NCBI GenBank assembly: GCA_017399105.1
Contig: JAFQEJ010000015.1
Location: 1-64,000, forward strand
DNA length: 64,000 bases
Direction: 5' to 3'
Origin: Clostridia bacterium
GTDB taxonomy: Bacteria; Bacillota; Clostridia; Oscillospirales; CAG-272
Positions 27,675 to 36,437 of the stretch are shown here, one piece after another. Below the pieces are notes generated by a model. That model was not told the DNA's origin and searched no databases. It saw nothing but the letters and a program-made list of their open reading frames with translations. The translations under genes and the position numbers were made by a program. Every line of letters begins with the position of its first letter. Within the stretch, counting starts at the first letter, position 1.

Positions 27675-29111
27675 TTACCGTTTTTTCGCAATGTCATCCA
27701 CATCAATCGTCTCAATCACATCGGGATTCTCCAGCGCATCAAAGCTGCCCCAGACAGGCTTCGCTTCGGTACCGCTGACTACGCCGCCGGGGAAGCGGGA
27801 GAAGCCGCCGTACTTGCGCTCGCCCTTTTCCTCAATTGCCCAGAGCGCGCCCTTCTGCTTCCAGGTAATATCACCCGAGATGCGGTGAATGCAGGGCATC
27901 TCAACCGGCTGCGGATCGGCAAGATCGTCGCCCAGCACATCCATAACAAATTCGATATACCAGCCGTTGTCGGGATTTGTTACAACCGAGAAGAGGGGAT
28001 TGGGATTGAACATACCCAGCGGAATGCTGCCGTCCTCGTAGACATAAGCCGCAATGGTATCATGCAGACGCTCGAGGATGGCGCTGCGCTCTTCCGAAGG
28101 ATGACGGGAGAGGTAGATACGCATGTGCTTCATCAGATTCACATAGTGATCAAAGGCGATGGCATTGTACTCCCACCCCTTCACAAAGGTCTTATCCTCG
28201 GGATCTGTAATCGCACCACGCGCCAGATAGGTCAGTCCGTCGGTATGCACAAAGACCGCGTCAAAGATGTGATCAATCACATTGTCGTAAACCTCGATCA
28301 GCCTGTCATCCCCCATTGCCTCGCCAATGAGCATCAGCATTTCGAGGATGTGGGTGTAATAAACGGTACGCTCGGCAAAATTCTTACCGTCGCCCCGCTC
28401 GAAGAGACCGATTGCCTCGTGATAGTAAGCAGGCGAGAGGTAATAGTCGAGGGTAGGCTTTCCGTATTCCTCATACCGCTGCGCATACTTGGGATCAAGA
28501 TCACCGAAGGCTTTCATGGTCATGACAATTGCGCCCACTGCGACGAAATCCTGATTGGTCACGCCGCACCAGCCGGGGAAGGGCAGCGGACGCTTGAATC
28601 CGTTGCCCACTTTCCAGGAGTGTGTCAGGCTCCACTCCCACTGACGGTCAACTGCACCGGGAATGAGTGCCTTGATGTTTTCGTCTGCATACTCCCACAT
28701 GTAGTATTCGCAGAGAGCGATGATCGGATGGAAGAAGTGGATCGGGCAGCCTCTTGTATCAAAGGTAGGCTCAAATTCTGCCGTTGCATGAATGAAACCG
28801 CCGCTCTTATCCTGCAGATAAAGCAAATGAGATGCCATGGAATCGAGCATAACCTTCCACTTGGGATTCCTTGTCTGCTCGTAAAGTCTGCGAACTACAC
28901 GCATCTGCAGCGCATGAATGGTTACCGTCTCGCCCTGATAGCCTCTGTCAAGCACCGAGGCGGTGCCCCAGCAGGAATGCAGATGCAGTCTGCCGATAAC
29001 GCCGGGGCCCTGCTGCCAGTTCTCCCACTGTGCAATCAGCATATCCAGCGTCCGCTGAGTAATAACCTCCCTGATCTTGCGTCCCTTGATCGGATAATGA
29101 ATGGTCTGCAT
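27675..29111 (-). CDS. Predicted (alpha/alpha)-toroid carbohydrate-active protein, family not recognised
   Basis: The 478-aa product lacks a signal peptide and is rich in helices with many aromatic residues and conserved-looking acidic pairs (HSCWGTASVLDRGYQGET, FHPIIALCEYY, PGWCGVTNQDF, GWEYNAIAFDHY, NGWYIEFVMDVLGDD). Regularly spaced helix pairs and the neighbouring GH2 gene suggest an (alpha/alpha) toroid such as a glycosidase or epimerase; the family was not identified. AAAGGAG lies 8 nt before the ATG at 29111; an in-frame GTG at 29120 overlaps that site and is rejected. It starts 28 nt after the GH2 gene, likely one operon. Confidence 0.7.
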   Translation of the reverse strand: MQTIHYPIKGRKIREVITQRTLDMLIAQWENWQQGPGVIGRLHLHSCWGTASVLDRGYQGETVTIHALQMRVVRRLYEQTRNPKWKVMLDSMASHLLYLQDKSGGFIHATAEFEPTFDTRGCPIHFFHPIIALCEYYMWEYADENIKALIPGAVDRQWEWSLTHSWKVGNGFKRPLPFPGWCGVTNQDFVAVGAIVMTMKAFGDLDPKYAQRYEEYGKPTLDYYLSPAYYHEAIGLFERGDGKNFAERTVYYTHILEMLMLIGEAMGDDRLIEVYDNVIDHIFDAVFVHTDGLTYLARGAITDPEDKTFVKGWEYNAIAFDHYVNLMKHMRIYLSRHPSEERSAILERLHDTIAAYVYEDGSIPLGMFNPNPLFSVVTNPDNGWYIEFVMDVLGDDLADPQPVEMPCIHRISGDITWKQKGALWAIEEKGERKYGGFSRFPGGVVSGTEAKPVWGSFDALENPDVIETIDVDDIAKKR

Positions 29112-29139
29112 CAGATCCACTCCTTTCTATATTGTATCG

Positions 29140-31365
29140 TTATCTTTTATACTGCTTCATGAAGGCACGGACAGCCTCACGGTCAGCCTTGGGATTGGTT
29201 TCGTCGCAGACGAAGAAGATGTATGTGTTCACATCGGTGTATTCACCGCGCTTCAGCGTGCACTCCACGGTGAAGGTGCGGGTTCCTTCGATCTTCCATT
29301 CAAAATCGAATGCCTTGTCGCCGGTGATTGTTTCGATCACATTGCCGCATGCATCCTTGAGTGTCATGGTGATGCCGTCCCAGCCAATACCATTGTCATC
29401 GTGTACGAAGAGAGAGCCCTTGAAGGTTTCGCCCGGCTTCCAGATCAGCTTGTCATAGCGCATTGAAACATGGAGCGCCTTCATTGCGTCGCGGTAGTAA
29501 TAGTATGCAAACTTGGGATTGTAGTAGTAGTCGACCATGCAGGTGCAGGAAACATTGGGCCAGGGCTCGTTGAACTGCCATACAATCGAACCGCAGTTGC
29601 GGAATGCACGGCGGCGGTTAGCCTCGAGCGCATAGCGGATGCCTTCAGCCTGGATGTACTGGCTCAGGTCGCAGAACTCCTCAAGATCGGTGATCTCGCC
29701 GAAGATATCCTGATCGCGTCTGAGAGTATCCCACCATTCGCCGTGATGACGCCATGTGAGGTTCGACATATTGGTAACCTTGCGGTTCTCGGGAGAAAGA
29801 ATGGTCAGCAGCGAGCTGTAGTTGCTCATACCGTCGCAGCCGAACTCGGAGTGAAGCTGAATGGGCGAGGTGTTGTACATGGTGTAGTGACCTTCAACAC
29901 CTGCATACTTCCAGGGACCGTGGATATCGTGATTGTCCTGAGATCTGGAATCGTCGCGCCAGCCGATGGGACCGGATGCGGAGGTAGGCAGCATCAGTCT
30001 GTCGGGATCGAGACGATTTGCGATCTCCTTCAGCATAGCAATATTCTTGTTTTCATACTGCGCAGGTCTGCCATCCCACTCGAAAAGCTCGTTTCCGCCG
30101 CTCCAGAAGGTGAGCGAAACGTGATTTCTCTTAACGCGAACCGCGTGCTCTGCGGTCTTCGCGCAGTTTTCAAGGAATTCGGGACGCTCGGAGGGAACAT
30201 TGTCGATACCCGAGGAGGACTGAATGAATTCCTGCCATACCATGATACCGAGCTTGTCGCAGACCTCATAGAACGCCTGCTTCTCGATGATACCGCCGCC
30301 CCAGACGCGGATCAGGTTGACATTTGCCGCAGCTGCAAGACCGAGCATCTTCTCATAGCGAGCCTTATCGACGATGCCGTACATCAGATCGGTCGGTGTG
30401 CAGTTGACACCCTTGATGTAGATGCGCTTGCCGTTGATTACCGGAATGTAAGGAAGTGCATAATCCACAGAATCGTCGCAGCGCTCGTAGGTGAGGGTAC
30501 GCAGACCAACCTTCATCACCTTGTCCTCGCAGACGCCCTTGTCGTTCTCAAGGATGATGCGAAGATCATAGAGAGGCTGTTCGCCGTAGCCGTTGGGGTA
30601 CCAGAGCTTGGGATTCTCAACCGGAATCGCAAAGGAAGCCTTGCCGTCAGCCACAACAGCCTCGGCAGTACCGATTTCCTCGCCCTCGTAGCAGAGTACA
30701 GCCTTGATTCTGCCCTCGCCGAATACATCGGCAGAATAATGAACCGCACCGTCAAGATAGCGTACATGATCGTATTCGATTTCAGCACCGAAGTCGGTAG
30801 AAATAATGACATCATCCCAGATACCGATGCCGATCAGTCTGGTGCAGAAGTCCCACTTATAGGTGAAGCGTGCCTTCTGAGTCCAGGTACGGCTGGTGTG
30901 ACCGATCTGACCCATTTCGTCGGGAGCATGCTCGAGGAGCACCTGAATCACGTTTTCCTCGTCGCCGTACTTTGCAATAGCGGTGAAGTCCACATGCACG
31001 GGGGTGTACATGTTGTCATGGGTAGCAATCTGCTTGCCGTTCACAAAAATGCGCGCTCTGTAGTCAAGTCCCTTTAATGTTACGGTAGCACGCTGACCGC
31101 GGAGCGACTCATCCAGCTTGAAGGTGGTCTGATAAATCCACCAGCGCTGTGTAACCCACTCGCACTTGAGCGAGTTCATTTCATAATAAGGATCCTCAAT
31201 CAAACCCGCACGGAGCAGATCGGCATAAACGCTGCCCGGTACGGTAGCATCGATCAGGTTGGTAACACCCTGCAGACGGCAGCCCGTCTCCATTGAGTTA
31301 CCCTGAACGGGAACATAGGGCCACGCGCCCATGAGCTTCCATTTTGTAAGATACTGATTAATCAT
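29140..31365 (-). CDS. Glycoside hydrolase family 2, beta-mannosidase-like
   Basis: The 741-aa product has the GH2 layout: a jelly-roll sugar-binding domain (PGSVYADLLRAGLIEDPYYE, then RWWIYQTTF), an immunoglobulin-like domain, and a TIM barrel with NLIRVWGGGIIEKQAFYEVC. The acid/base Glu is in SLTFWSGGNELFEWDG and the nucleophile Glu in LHSEFGCDGMSNY. These motifs fit the beta-mannosidase branch rather than beta-galactosidase. There is no signal peptide, so it would act on short imported mannosides. GGAG precedes the ATG. The gene opens the minus-strand operon, with a promoter at 31429-31457. Confidence 0.92.
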   Translation of the reverse strand: MINQYLTKWKLMGAWPYVPVQGNSMETGCRLQGVTNLIDATVPGSVYADLLRAGLIEDPYYEMNSLKCEWVTQRWWIYQTTFKLDESLRGQRATVTLKGLDYRARIFVNGKQIATHDNMYTPVHVDFTAIAKYGDEENVIQVLLEHAPDEMGQIGHTSRTWTQKARFTYKWDFCTRLIGIGIWDDVIISTDFGAEIEYDHVRYLDGAVHYSADVFGEGRIKAVLCYEGEEIGTAEAVVADGKASFAIPVENPKLWYPNGYGEQPLYDLRIILENDKGVCEDKVMKVGLRTLTYERCDDSVDYALPYIPVINGKRIYIKGVNCTPTDLMYGIVDKARYEKMLGLAAAANVNLIRVWGGGIIEKQAFYEVCDKLGIMVWQEFIQSSSGIDNVPSERPEFLENCAKTAEHAVRVKRNHVSLTFWSGGNELFEWDGRPAQYENKNIAMLKEIANRLDPDRLMLPTSASGPIGWRDDSRSQDNHDIHGPWKYAGVEGHYTMYNTSPIQLHSEFGCDGMSNYSSLLTILSPENRKVTNMSNLTWRHHGEWWDTLRRDQDIFGEITDLEEFCDLSQYIQAEGIRYALEANRRRAFRNCGSIVWQFNEPWPNVSCTCMVDYYYNPKFAYYYYRDAMKALHVSMRYDKLIWKPGETFKGSLFVHDDNGIGWDGITMTLKDACGNVIETITGDKAFDFEWKIEGTRTFTVECTLKRGEYTDVNTYIFFVCDETNPKADREAVRAFMKQYKR

Positions 31366-31428
31366 AACGGTTCTCCTTTCAGATATATCCTCAGATTATT
31401 CGGTTACAAAGGATATATAGTTAAATTC

Positions 31429-31457
31429 ATTGTATCACAGGATGATTTCAATGTCAA
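31429..31457 (-). promoter_or_regulatory. Promoter of the GH2 operon
   Basis: Minus-strand -35 TTGACA (31452-31457), 17-bp spacer with extended TG, -10 TACAAT (31429-31434). Downstream of it the half-sites TATATCC and GGATATA form an inverted pair in the leader (about 31383-31418), a possible operator. Confidence 0.75.
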
Positions 31458-31537
31458 CAAAACAGAAACTCATGTCATTTTAGTGCTATTTTATATCACA
31501 TCAATCTTGTTTTTATTACCTCTGCACACGATTATTC

Positions 31538-31566
31538 TTGACAAAATAACAGACTTATGGTATATA
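31538..31566 (+). promoter_or_regulatory. Promoter of the beta-propeller glycosidase gene
   Basis: -35 TTGACA (31538-31543), 17-bp spacer, -10 TATATA (31561-31566). It is divergent from the GH2 promoter, with about 80 bp between the two -35 boxes. Confidence 0.75.
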
Positions 31567-31604
31567 TTTACTGTATAAACCTATAACCTAAGGAGACTCC
31601 TGAT

Positions 31605-32534
31605 ATGACACAGCTTCTCTACAAATCTCCCGATTTCGGCATCAACGATTCCTGGTACGCTTATCATAACGGCACATACTACGCCTACTATCTTACCCAC
31701 GCAGACCGCGGCTGGAGCGGACAGGGTATTGCCTGCTCTACATCCTGTGACCTGCTTCATTGGGACTATTTTGGCATGATCCTCGAAAAGAATCCCGACG
31801 GCTGGGACAATACAGGTCTTGCCACCGGCAGCGTCGCAGAATATAACGGTCGCTGGTATATGCTCTACACCGGCAACGGTGACAGACCCGATCGCTCCGA
31901 CGGCATAGGTCTTGCAGTCAGCGACGATCTCCTTCATTGGGAGCGTGTAGGCGATGCCCCCGTCCTCCCTCGCCGCGATCCCTATACCCTGCCCAGCGCA
32001 GAAGGAGATGTCCCCTGCCGCCTTCTCGCTGACCCCTACATCACTCCCAACCCCATTGATGGTTTGTACTATGTCTATATCAACTCCTATGCCCTCGATA
32101 TGCCCTTCGGTCAACGCGGCTGTCAGGCAGTCTTCCGCACCCGCGATATGATAAATTATGAGCCCTGTGACATCGCACTCAAGGAGCCATACTACGACCG
32201 CATTGAGACTGCCCAGATGTTCGCTTATAAGGATAAATACTTCCTCTACTTCGGCGGCGTTCATCCCACCGATCCCATCGGTCAGATTGAAGAGTGGTAC
32301 GGCATGCCCAAGAATGTCTGCAATGAAAACTACATCTATATCTCGGATCACCCCACCCACGGCTTCGTCCCCCACGAGAGCTCCAAGCTCGACATCCCCT
32401 TCAATCCGCCCGTATACATCTGCAAGATCATCGAGCATGAAGGTGAGCTGAAGCTCATCGCCAACGTTCCCCCCGCAGGCTGCATCGGCCCCTATACCTT
32501 TGACTATATCGACGGCAAAATTACCGTAAAATAA
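31605..32534 (+). CDS. Five-bladed beta-propeller glycosidase-like protein (GH43/GH32/GH130 superfamily)
   Basis: The 309-aa product has no signal peptide and is built of repeated propeller-blade motifs: SWYAYHNGTYYAYYL, GIACSTSCDLLHWDYFG, EYNGRWYMLYTG, GLAVSDDLLHWERVG, LLADPYITPNPIDGLYYVYI. This arrangement is that of the GH32/43/62/68/117/130 propellers; which family, and whether it is a hydrolase or a phosphorylase, cannot be fixed by eye. Divergence from the GH2 mannosidase operon suggests a joint glycan pathway. AGGAG lies 9 nt before the ATG. Confidence 0.8.
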   Translation: MTQLLYKSPDFGINDSWYAYHNGTYYAYYLTHADRGWSGQGIACSTSCDLLHWDYFGMILEKNPDGWDNTGLATGSVAEYNGRWYMLYTGNGDRPDRSDGIGLAVSDDLLHWERVGDAPVLPRRDPYTLPSAEGDVPCRLLADPYITPNPIDGLYYVYINSYALDMPFGQRGCQAVFRTRDMINYEPCDIALKEPYYDRIETAQMFAYKDKYFLYFGGVHPTDPIGQIEEWYGMPKNVCNENYIYISDHPTHGFVPHESSKLDIPFNPPVYICKIIEHEGELKLIANVPPAGCIGPYTFDYIDGKITVK

Positions 32535-32539
32535 AAAAT

Positions 32540-32575
32540 AACGGCGCATCACGGAAGCTTCCATGGTGCGCCGAT
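32540..32575. terminator. Bidirectional terminator
   Basis: Stem CGGCGCA (32542-32548) with TGCGCCG (32567-32573) and an inner GGAAGCTTCC palindrome, between convergent genes. A-rich left flank. Confidence 0.7.
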
Positions 32576-32586
32576 TCTGTATTCAA

Positions 32587-33393
32587 TTACTTTTCGAGGA
32601 ACTTGGCAATGATGTTCTCTGCGCTGATGCGTACCGAATCATAGGATTCGCCGGTAGAATAAATCTCATCCTCCACCACAAAGAGATGGCATCCGATCTT
32701 CTCAGCCGCCGGAATGATGCGTGCGAAGTTGATGTTGCCGCAGCCAACCTCAATGCGCTCGGGGAGATGACCGATCACACCGCCCCCCTCGGTCTTGATA
32801 GGACGGCAGGCAGCCACATCCTTGAGATGAAGCATAACAACTCTGCCCTCCAGACGCTCGAGAATGTCGTAAATATCGGCGCCGCCCAGATGCAGCCAGC
32901 ATACATCGATAACAAATCCCGCATTTACCGGATCGAGCTTCTCAATCAGATGATCAAAGAGCGTTTTTCCGTCCTCCAGCTTCACAAACTCAAAGGAATG
33001 GTTGTGATAGGTCAGCTTGAAGCCATGCTCACCGTAAATCTTCGCCATCTCGTTGAACTTGTCGATGAAAGCAAAGAGTCCCTCCTTGGTTCCGCGAGCC
33101 TCTCCGGGCATGCCGCCGATACCGATATTGGTGGTGCCCAGTGTGCGGTGATAAGCGATGGTGCCCTCCACATCATTGCAGATGAGATTCCAGTCGTAGT
33201 GCGTGCCTACAATCTCAATGCCGTTTTCATCAGCCAGTGCGCGGAATTTCTCGGGGCTGATGTAGGAATAGGTGCCCGCCGTCTGCGCCTGTGTATAGCC
33301 ATACTCCTTCATCTTGGCGAAGGAAGCCGCTGTATCCTCCTCGGTGGTGAAATGATCGCGGATGGAGTAAATCTGAAGTCCGAATTTTTTCAT
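32587..33393 (-). CDS. Sugar phosphate isomerase/epimerase-like TIM barrel (AP endonuclease family 2)
   Basis: The 268-aa product starts MKKFGLQIYSIRDHFTTEED; the ATG at 33393 has AAAGGAG 8-11 nt upstream and lies just after a strong promoter. Xylose-isomerase-like barrel motifs are visible: GTHYDW, LTYHNHSFEF, FVIDVCWLHLGG, VVMLHLKD, VGCGNINFARI and VVEDEI, which supply His, Asp and Glu metal ligands. Such proteins isomerise or epimerise sugars or inositols; the substrate is unknown. It is monocistronic. Confidence 0.85.
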   Translation of the reverse strand: MKKFGLQIYSIRDHFTTEEDTAASFAKMKEYGYTQAQTAGTYSYISPEKFRALADENGIEIVGTHYDWNLICNDVEGTIAYHRTLGTTNIGIGGMPGEARGTKEGLFAFIDKFNEMAKIYGEHGFKLTYHNHSFEFVKLEDGKTLFDHLIEKLDPVNAGFVIDVCWLHLGGADIYDILERLEGRVVMLHLKDVAACRPIKTEGGGVIGHLPERIEVGCGNINFARIIPAAEKIGCHLFVVEDEIYSTGESYDSVRISAENIIAKFLEK

Positions 33394-33427
33394 GAGAATA
33401 TGCTCCTTTGTGGATTGGTTTATGGTG

Positions 33428-33456
33428 ATTATACCACCGAGGGCGGCAGATGTCAA
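33428..33456 (-). promoter_or_regulatory. Promoter of the isomerase/epimerase gene
   Basis: Minus-strand -35 TTGACA (33451-33456), 17-bp spacer, -10 TATAAT (33428-33433). It fixes the gene start downstream of 33428. Confidence 0.85.
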
Positions 33457-33467
33457 GCATGAAAAGG

Positions 33468-33502
33468 AAAAAGGGCATAAGCATCAGCTTGTGCCCTTTT
33501 TG
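33468..33502. terminator. Terminator of the SipW-type beta-helix gene
   Basis: Stem AAAAAGGGCA-AGC with GCT-TGCCCTTTTT around a short loop (33473-33496 core), with runs of A and T on both sides. Confidence 0.85.
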
Positions 33503-33523
33503 CGTTATACAATTAGAGGTTAA

Positions 33524-35974
33524 TTAGCCTTTGTAAACAGTCAGACCATCTGCGCCGGTAAGAGTGCATACACCGGTAGGAGCAGTGAGATCTTTGCCTT
33601 CTTCAAAGTCACCTGCAGTAACGATGATCTGATAAGCGCCGGTTGCGGTCAGTGTGTTGCCGCTGAGAGTTGCTGCGTAAGTACCTGTAGCCTCGCGGAG
33701 CAGGATGGGCGCGGCAGCCTTGATGGTGCTGTTTTCAACAGTCAGCGAATATGCGCCGCTTGCATTTGCGCGGATACCGTAGCCATATGCATCAGTTGAA
33801 GTAAAGTTACAATTCTTAACAACAGCATTTTTGGTCGTTCCGAAGGATACACCATGCTTGGAGTTAGTCACAGTTACATTGTCAACTGTGATACCGTCGC
33901 CGCCGGTTGCCCACAGAAGAGAGTGCATACCGTCTGCTGTACAGTTCTTGATAGTGATGTTATAAGTCTGGCGCAGACGAAGTCCGACAACATCACCGGT
34001 ACCTGTTCCTTTGAATGTGCAGTTTTCAACAGTCACATTATGTGCGTAACGCTCAGTAGATTCTGTGCTATTAGCCGAAATGAAATCTATTGCTGTATCA
34101 GAAACAAAGTTAATGTTCTTGATTGTCAGTGTCTCAGCGCCGGTGTGGCGAGCCTGACCATGGAGATAGATTGTTTCAGAGCACTCATATCCCTGACCGT
34201 CGATAACAACATCAACATCAGCATTCTGCTTCGCTGTGACGGTTGCAGTAATGTCGCTCATCAGCATGATGGTAATATCCTCTGTAGCACTCTCAATGGC
34301 ACTTGTCAGCTCAGCAGCATTGGAAGCCATCTTGAAATCAGCGGGAGCTGTAGTTACATCATAGCACTCGTAGAATTGAGTATCAATATAAGGATCTTTA
34401 ATGACAGATTTTCCGTAGTTGGCAGTATTATCCTTCACAGTAGTGGTACACTTAGGAAGACCATAGAAGTTTCTGAGAGCAATTGCTGTGGTATCTGCAT
34501 CGGATGTATTGATAAAGTGGTTATACGAAACCTCTACATTTAAAGCATATGTACAGGAAGCATTATTATGGGGAGTCACTACTACACCGTTATTTACAAA
34601 AGTATTGTTGCGTACAACAGCATGTGCCTTTATAGAACCGAGATATACAGCAGTATTTACACTAGTATTGGCAGTTCCGAAAGTATTATCTATAATTTCA
34701 ATAGTTCCCTTTACATTGTAACCGGGATAATACGCATAAATGTAGTATGCAGCATCGGTTTCGAAAGTACAGTCTTCAACAGTAAAGCCTTCTGTAGCTC
34801 CACTTACACGCTGTCTATCATAGAATGAAATCACACAATAATTACTTGCATCAACAGGAGTGCCTGTGAAGGTACAATCGATGATTTCCAAATAATCGGC
34901 ACCAGATGAAACATTTTCACCACTGGCAACGCTTGTATAGAAACTGAGTTGTCCATTCTTAGGATCGTACCCTTTCTGCGCTCCTGCAGCATCAAAGGTA
35001 ATACCAATAAGTTTGCAATTCTCCTTTGCATTAGCATTGACATAATCAACAACAGCAGTGTTGGTGATCAAAGTCAGATTATTCTGTGTCAGAGTGATAC
35101 TTCCATACTTGCCGGCAGCAAGACCGATAACGGTACCTTCAGAAGCTGTAGCAAGAATTTCATCGATCGTTTCGGGAGTTGCAAGGATGTCGCACTCGAG
35201 AATATTCGCATCATACTTGTTTCCAAAGCTGTCATTCTCGTATGTGAGCTGAGTTGCTTCAAGCTTTACACCCAGTTCGATAATAAGCTTGTCGGAAGGA
35301 TCGGTAGTCTCGGTAGCAACGCCGTCAACATACTTAATTGTGCTTGCAGCCTTACCATTGTTCAGATTGTAAAGGTTGTCGGTAGCGTCATCGTTGGGTG
35401 CCCAGTAAAGGATTACGCCGTACTCAACCTCAACGGCCTTGCCGTCAACGTTGCCGTCGGGATAAACCTTGCCGGTAACTGCAGTGGTATCGATGTCGCC
35501 GAAGCCGACCTGCTCACCGAGCTTGATAGCAGCCGCGCGCTGTTCTTCCTCGGTACCGGTAACCTCAACGCCGCCCTCAACATACGCGACCTTGATCACG
35601 TCGGAGAGTCTGAGATCGGTCAGCTGACCCTGCTCATCCAGCACGCAGTTTTCGCCGAAGAAGTTGATCATCAGCTTATAATTGAGTGCCAGAGTTCCCA
35701 CATTGGCAACCTTCAGGTTCACATACTGAACCTTACCGGGCTCCCAGAGGGAATCCTTGAAAAGATCGGTTGCGGACTCAATGTCCTTCCAACCGCCATT
35801 GTCGTCCATGTAATCAAGATCGACATCCAGATTACCTGCAACGATCAGGTTTCTGCCGCTTGTCACCTCATCGGTGAACCAAGCAAAGGTTGTTCCAATC
35901 AGTGAAGTGAAGCAAAGAATCAGCGCAAGTGCACTGCTCAATACCGCACGTCTGATCGACTTTTTGTTAGTCAT
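33524..35974 (-). CDS. SipW-type signal peptide protein with right-handed beta-helix region
   Basis: The 816-aa product has a SipW/TasA-type export signal: a basic start, a hydrophobic stretch and the IGTTFAWFTDEVTSGRN motif at about 26-42. A CalY/TasA-like beta domain with NLDVDLDYMDDNGGW and WEPGKVQYVNLKVANVGTLA follows. From about residue 290 the protein is a long series of parallel beta-helix coils (repeats such as VRNNTFVNNGVV, VENCTFKGTGTGDV, VVKNCNFTSTDAYG). No sortase motif or C-terminal membrane anchor is seen. It is probably a secreted surface or matrix protein, perhaps glycan binding. A SipW peptidase gene is not in the window. GGAGG lies 10 nt before the ATG. Confidence 0.85.
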   Translation of the reverse strand: MTNKKSIRRAVLSSALALILCFTSLIGTTFAWFTDEVTSGRNLIVAGNLDVDLDYMDDNGGWKDIESATDLFKDSLWEPGKVQYVNLKVANVGTLALNYKLMINFFGENCVLDEQGQLTDLRLSDVIKVAYVEGGVEVTGTEEEQRAAAIKLGEQVGFGDIDTTAVTGKVYPDGNVDGKAVEVEYGVILYWAPNDDATDNLYNLNNGKAASTIKYVDGVATETTDPSDKLIIELGVKLEATQLTYENDSFGNKYDANILECDILATPETIDEILATASEGTVIGLAAGKYGSITLTQNNLTLITNTAVVDYVNANAKENCKLIGITFDAAGAQKGYDPKNGQLSFYTSVASGENVSSGADYLEIIDCTFTGTPVDASNYCVISFYDRQRVSGATEGFTVEDCTFETDAAYYIYAYYPGYNVKGTIEIIDNTFGTANTSVNTAVYLGSIKAHAVVRNNTFVNNGVVVTPHNNASCTYALNVEVSYNHFINTSDADTTAIALRNFYGLPKCTTTVKDNTANYGKSVIKDPYIDTQFYECYDVTTAPADFKMASNAAELTSAIESATEDITIMLMSDITATVTAKQNADVDVVIDGQGYECSETIYLHGQARHTGAETLTIKNINFVSDTAIDFISANSTESTERYAHNVTVENCTFKGTGTGDVVGLRLRQTYNITIKNCTADGMHSLLWATGGDGITVDNVTVTNSKHGVSFGTTKNAVVKNCNFTSTDAYGYGIRANASGAYSLTVENSTIKAAAPILLREATGTYAATLSGNTLTATGAYQIIVTAGDFEEGKDLTAPTGVCTLTGADGLTVYKG

Positions 35975-36067
35975 AGTGCATTGTCCTCCTTAATTATAAT
36001 TTATAAGACTAACTCTATGTAGGGCGGATTCCCGCGATACAACACACCGTGCCTACGGAATGTAACT

Positions 36068-36096
36068 ATTATATCAGATTTTTTGTATTTTTGCAA
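36068..36096 (-). promoter_or_regulatory. Promoter of the SipW-type gene
   Basis: Minus-strand -35 TTGCAA (36091-36096), 17-bp spacer with extended TG, -10 TATAAT (36068-36073). The leader is about 85 nt. Confidence 0.85.
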
Positions 36097-36288
36097 TACT
36101 TTCATGATTTTTCCCTAAAACAAAATTCACAAAAAACAAATAATATATCTGTCATAATGCCGAAAAATTCCCAACCGCAGAATCAATCTGCGATGCGCCG
36201 AATTGCCGTCTGATTTTTCTCATTCCGGCAAAGGTGATTGCAACGTCAGAATTTTTGAGCAAATTAATCGCAATGCAGATGCACGCCC

Positions 36289-36317
36289 TTAACATTTTGT
36301 ATGCTTTGTATTATAAT
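36289..36317 (+). promoter_or_regulatory. Promoter of the AraC-like/binding-protein chimera
   Basis: -35 TTAACA (36289-36294), 17-bp spacer, -10 TATAAT (36312-36317), then an A/T-rich leader of about 110 nt. The rest of the 36097-36437 gap shows one weak inverted repeat (TTGCCG 36203 / CGGCAA 36226) and no gene. Confidence 0.65.
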
Positions 36318-36437
36318 GCAAATATAAATTGTTGTATATTTTCACACAACAATTTTCAACAAAATGCTCAGAATCCCGCGATATTGCATGCCATAAATAA
36401 TCTGTTAACAGAAAATTTCAAACAAAGGAGAAGCCTC

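Noticed and set aside
29470..31077. 535-codon plus-strand ORF opposite the GH2 gene
   Set aside because: The GH2 gene has catalytic motifs and a promoter in the other direction; the opposite frame shows no family features or start signal.
36234..36437. Upstream extension of the chimeric ORF from 36234
   Set aside because: This stretch contains the promoter and an A/T-rich leader; the GTG at 36438 has the ribosome-binding site.
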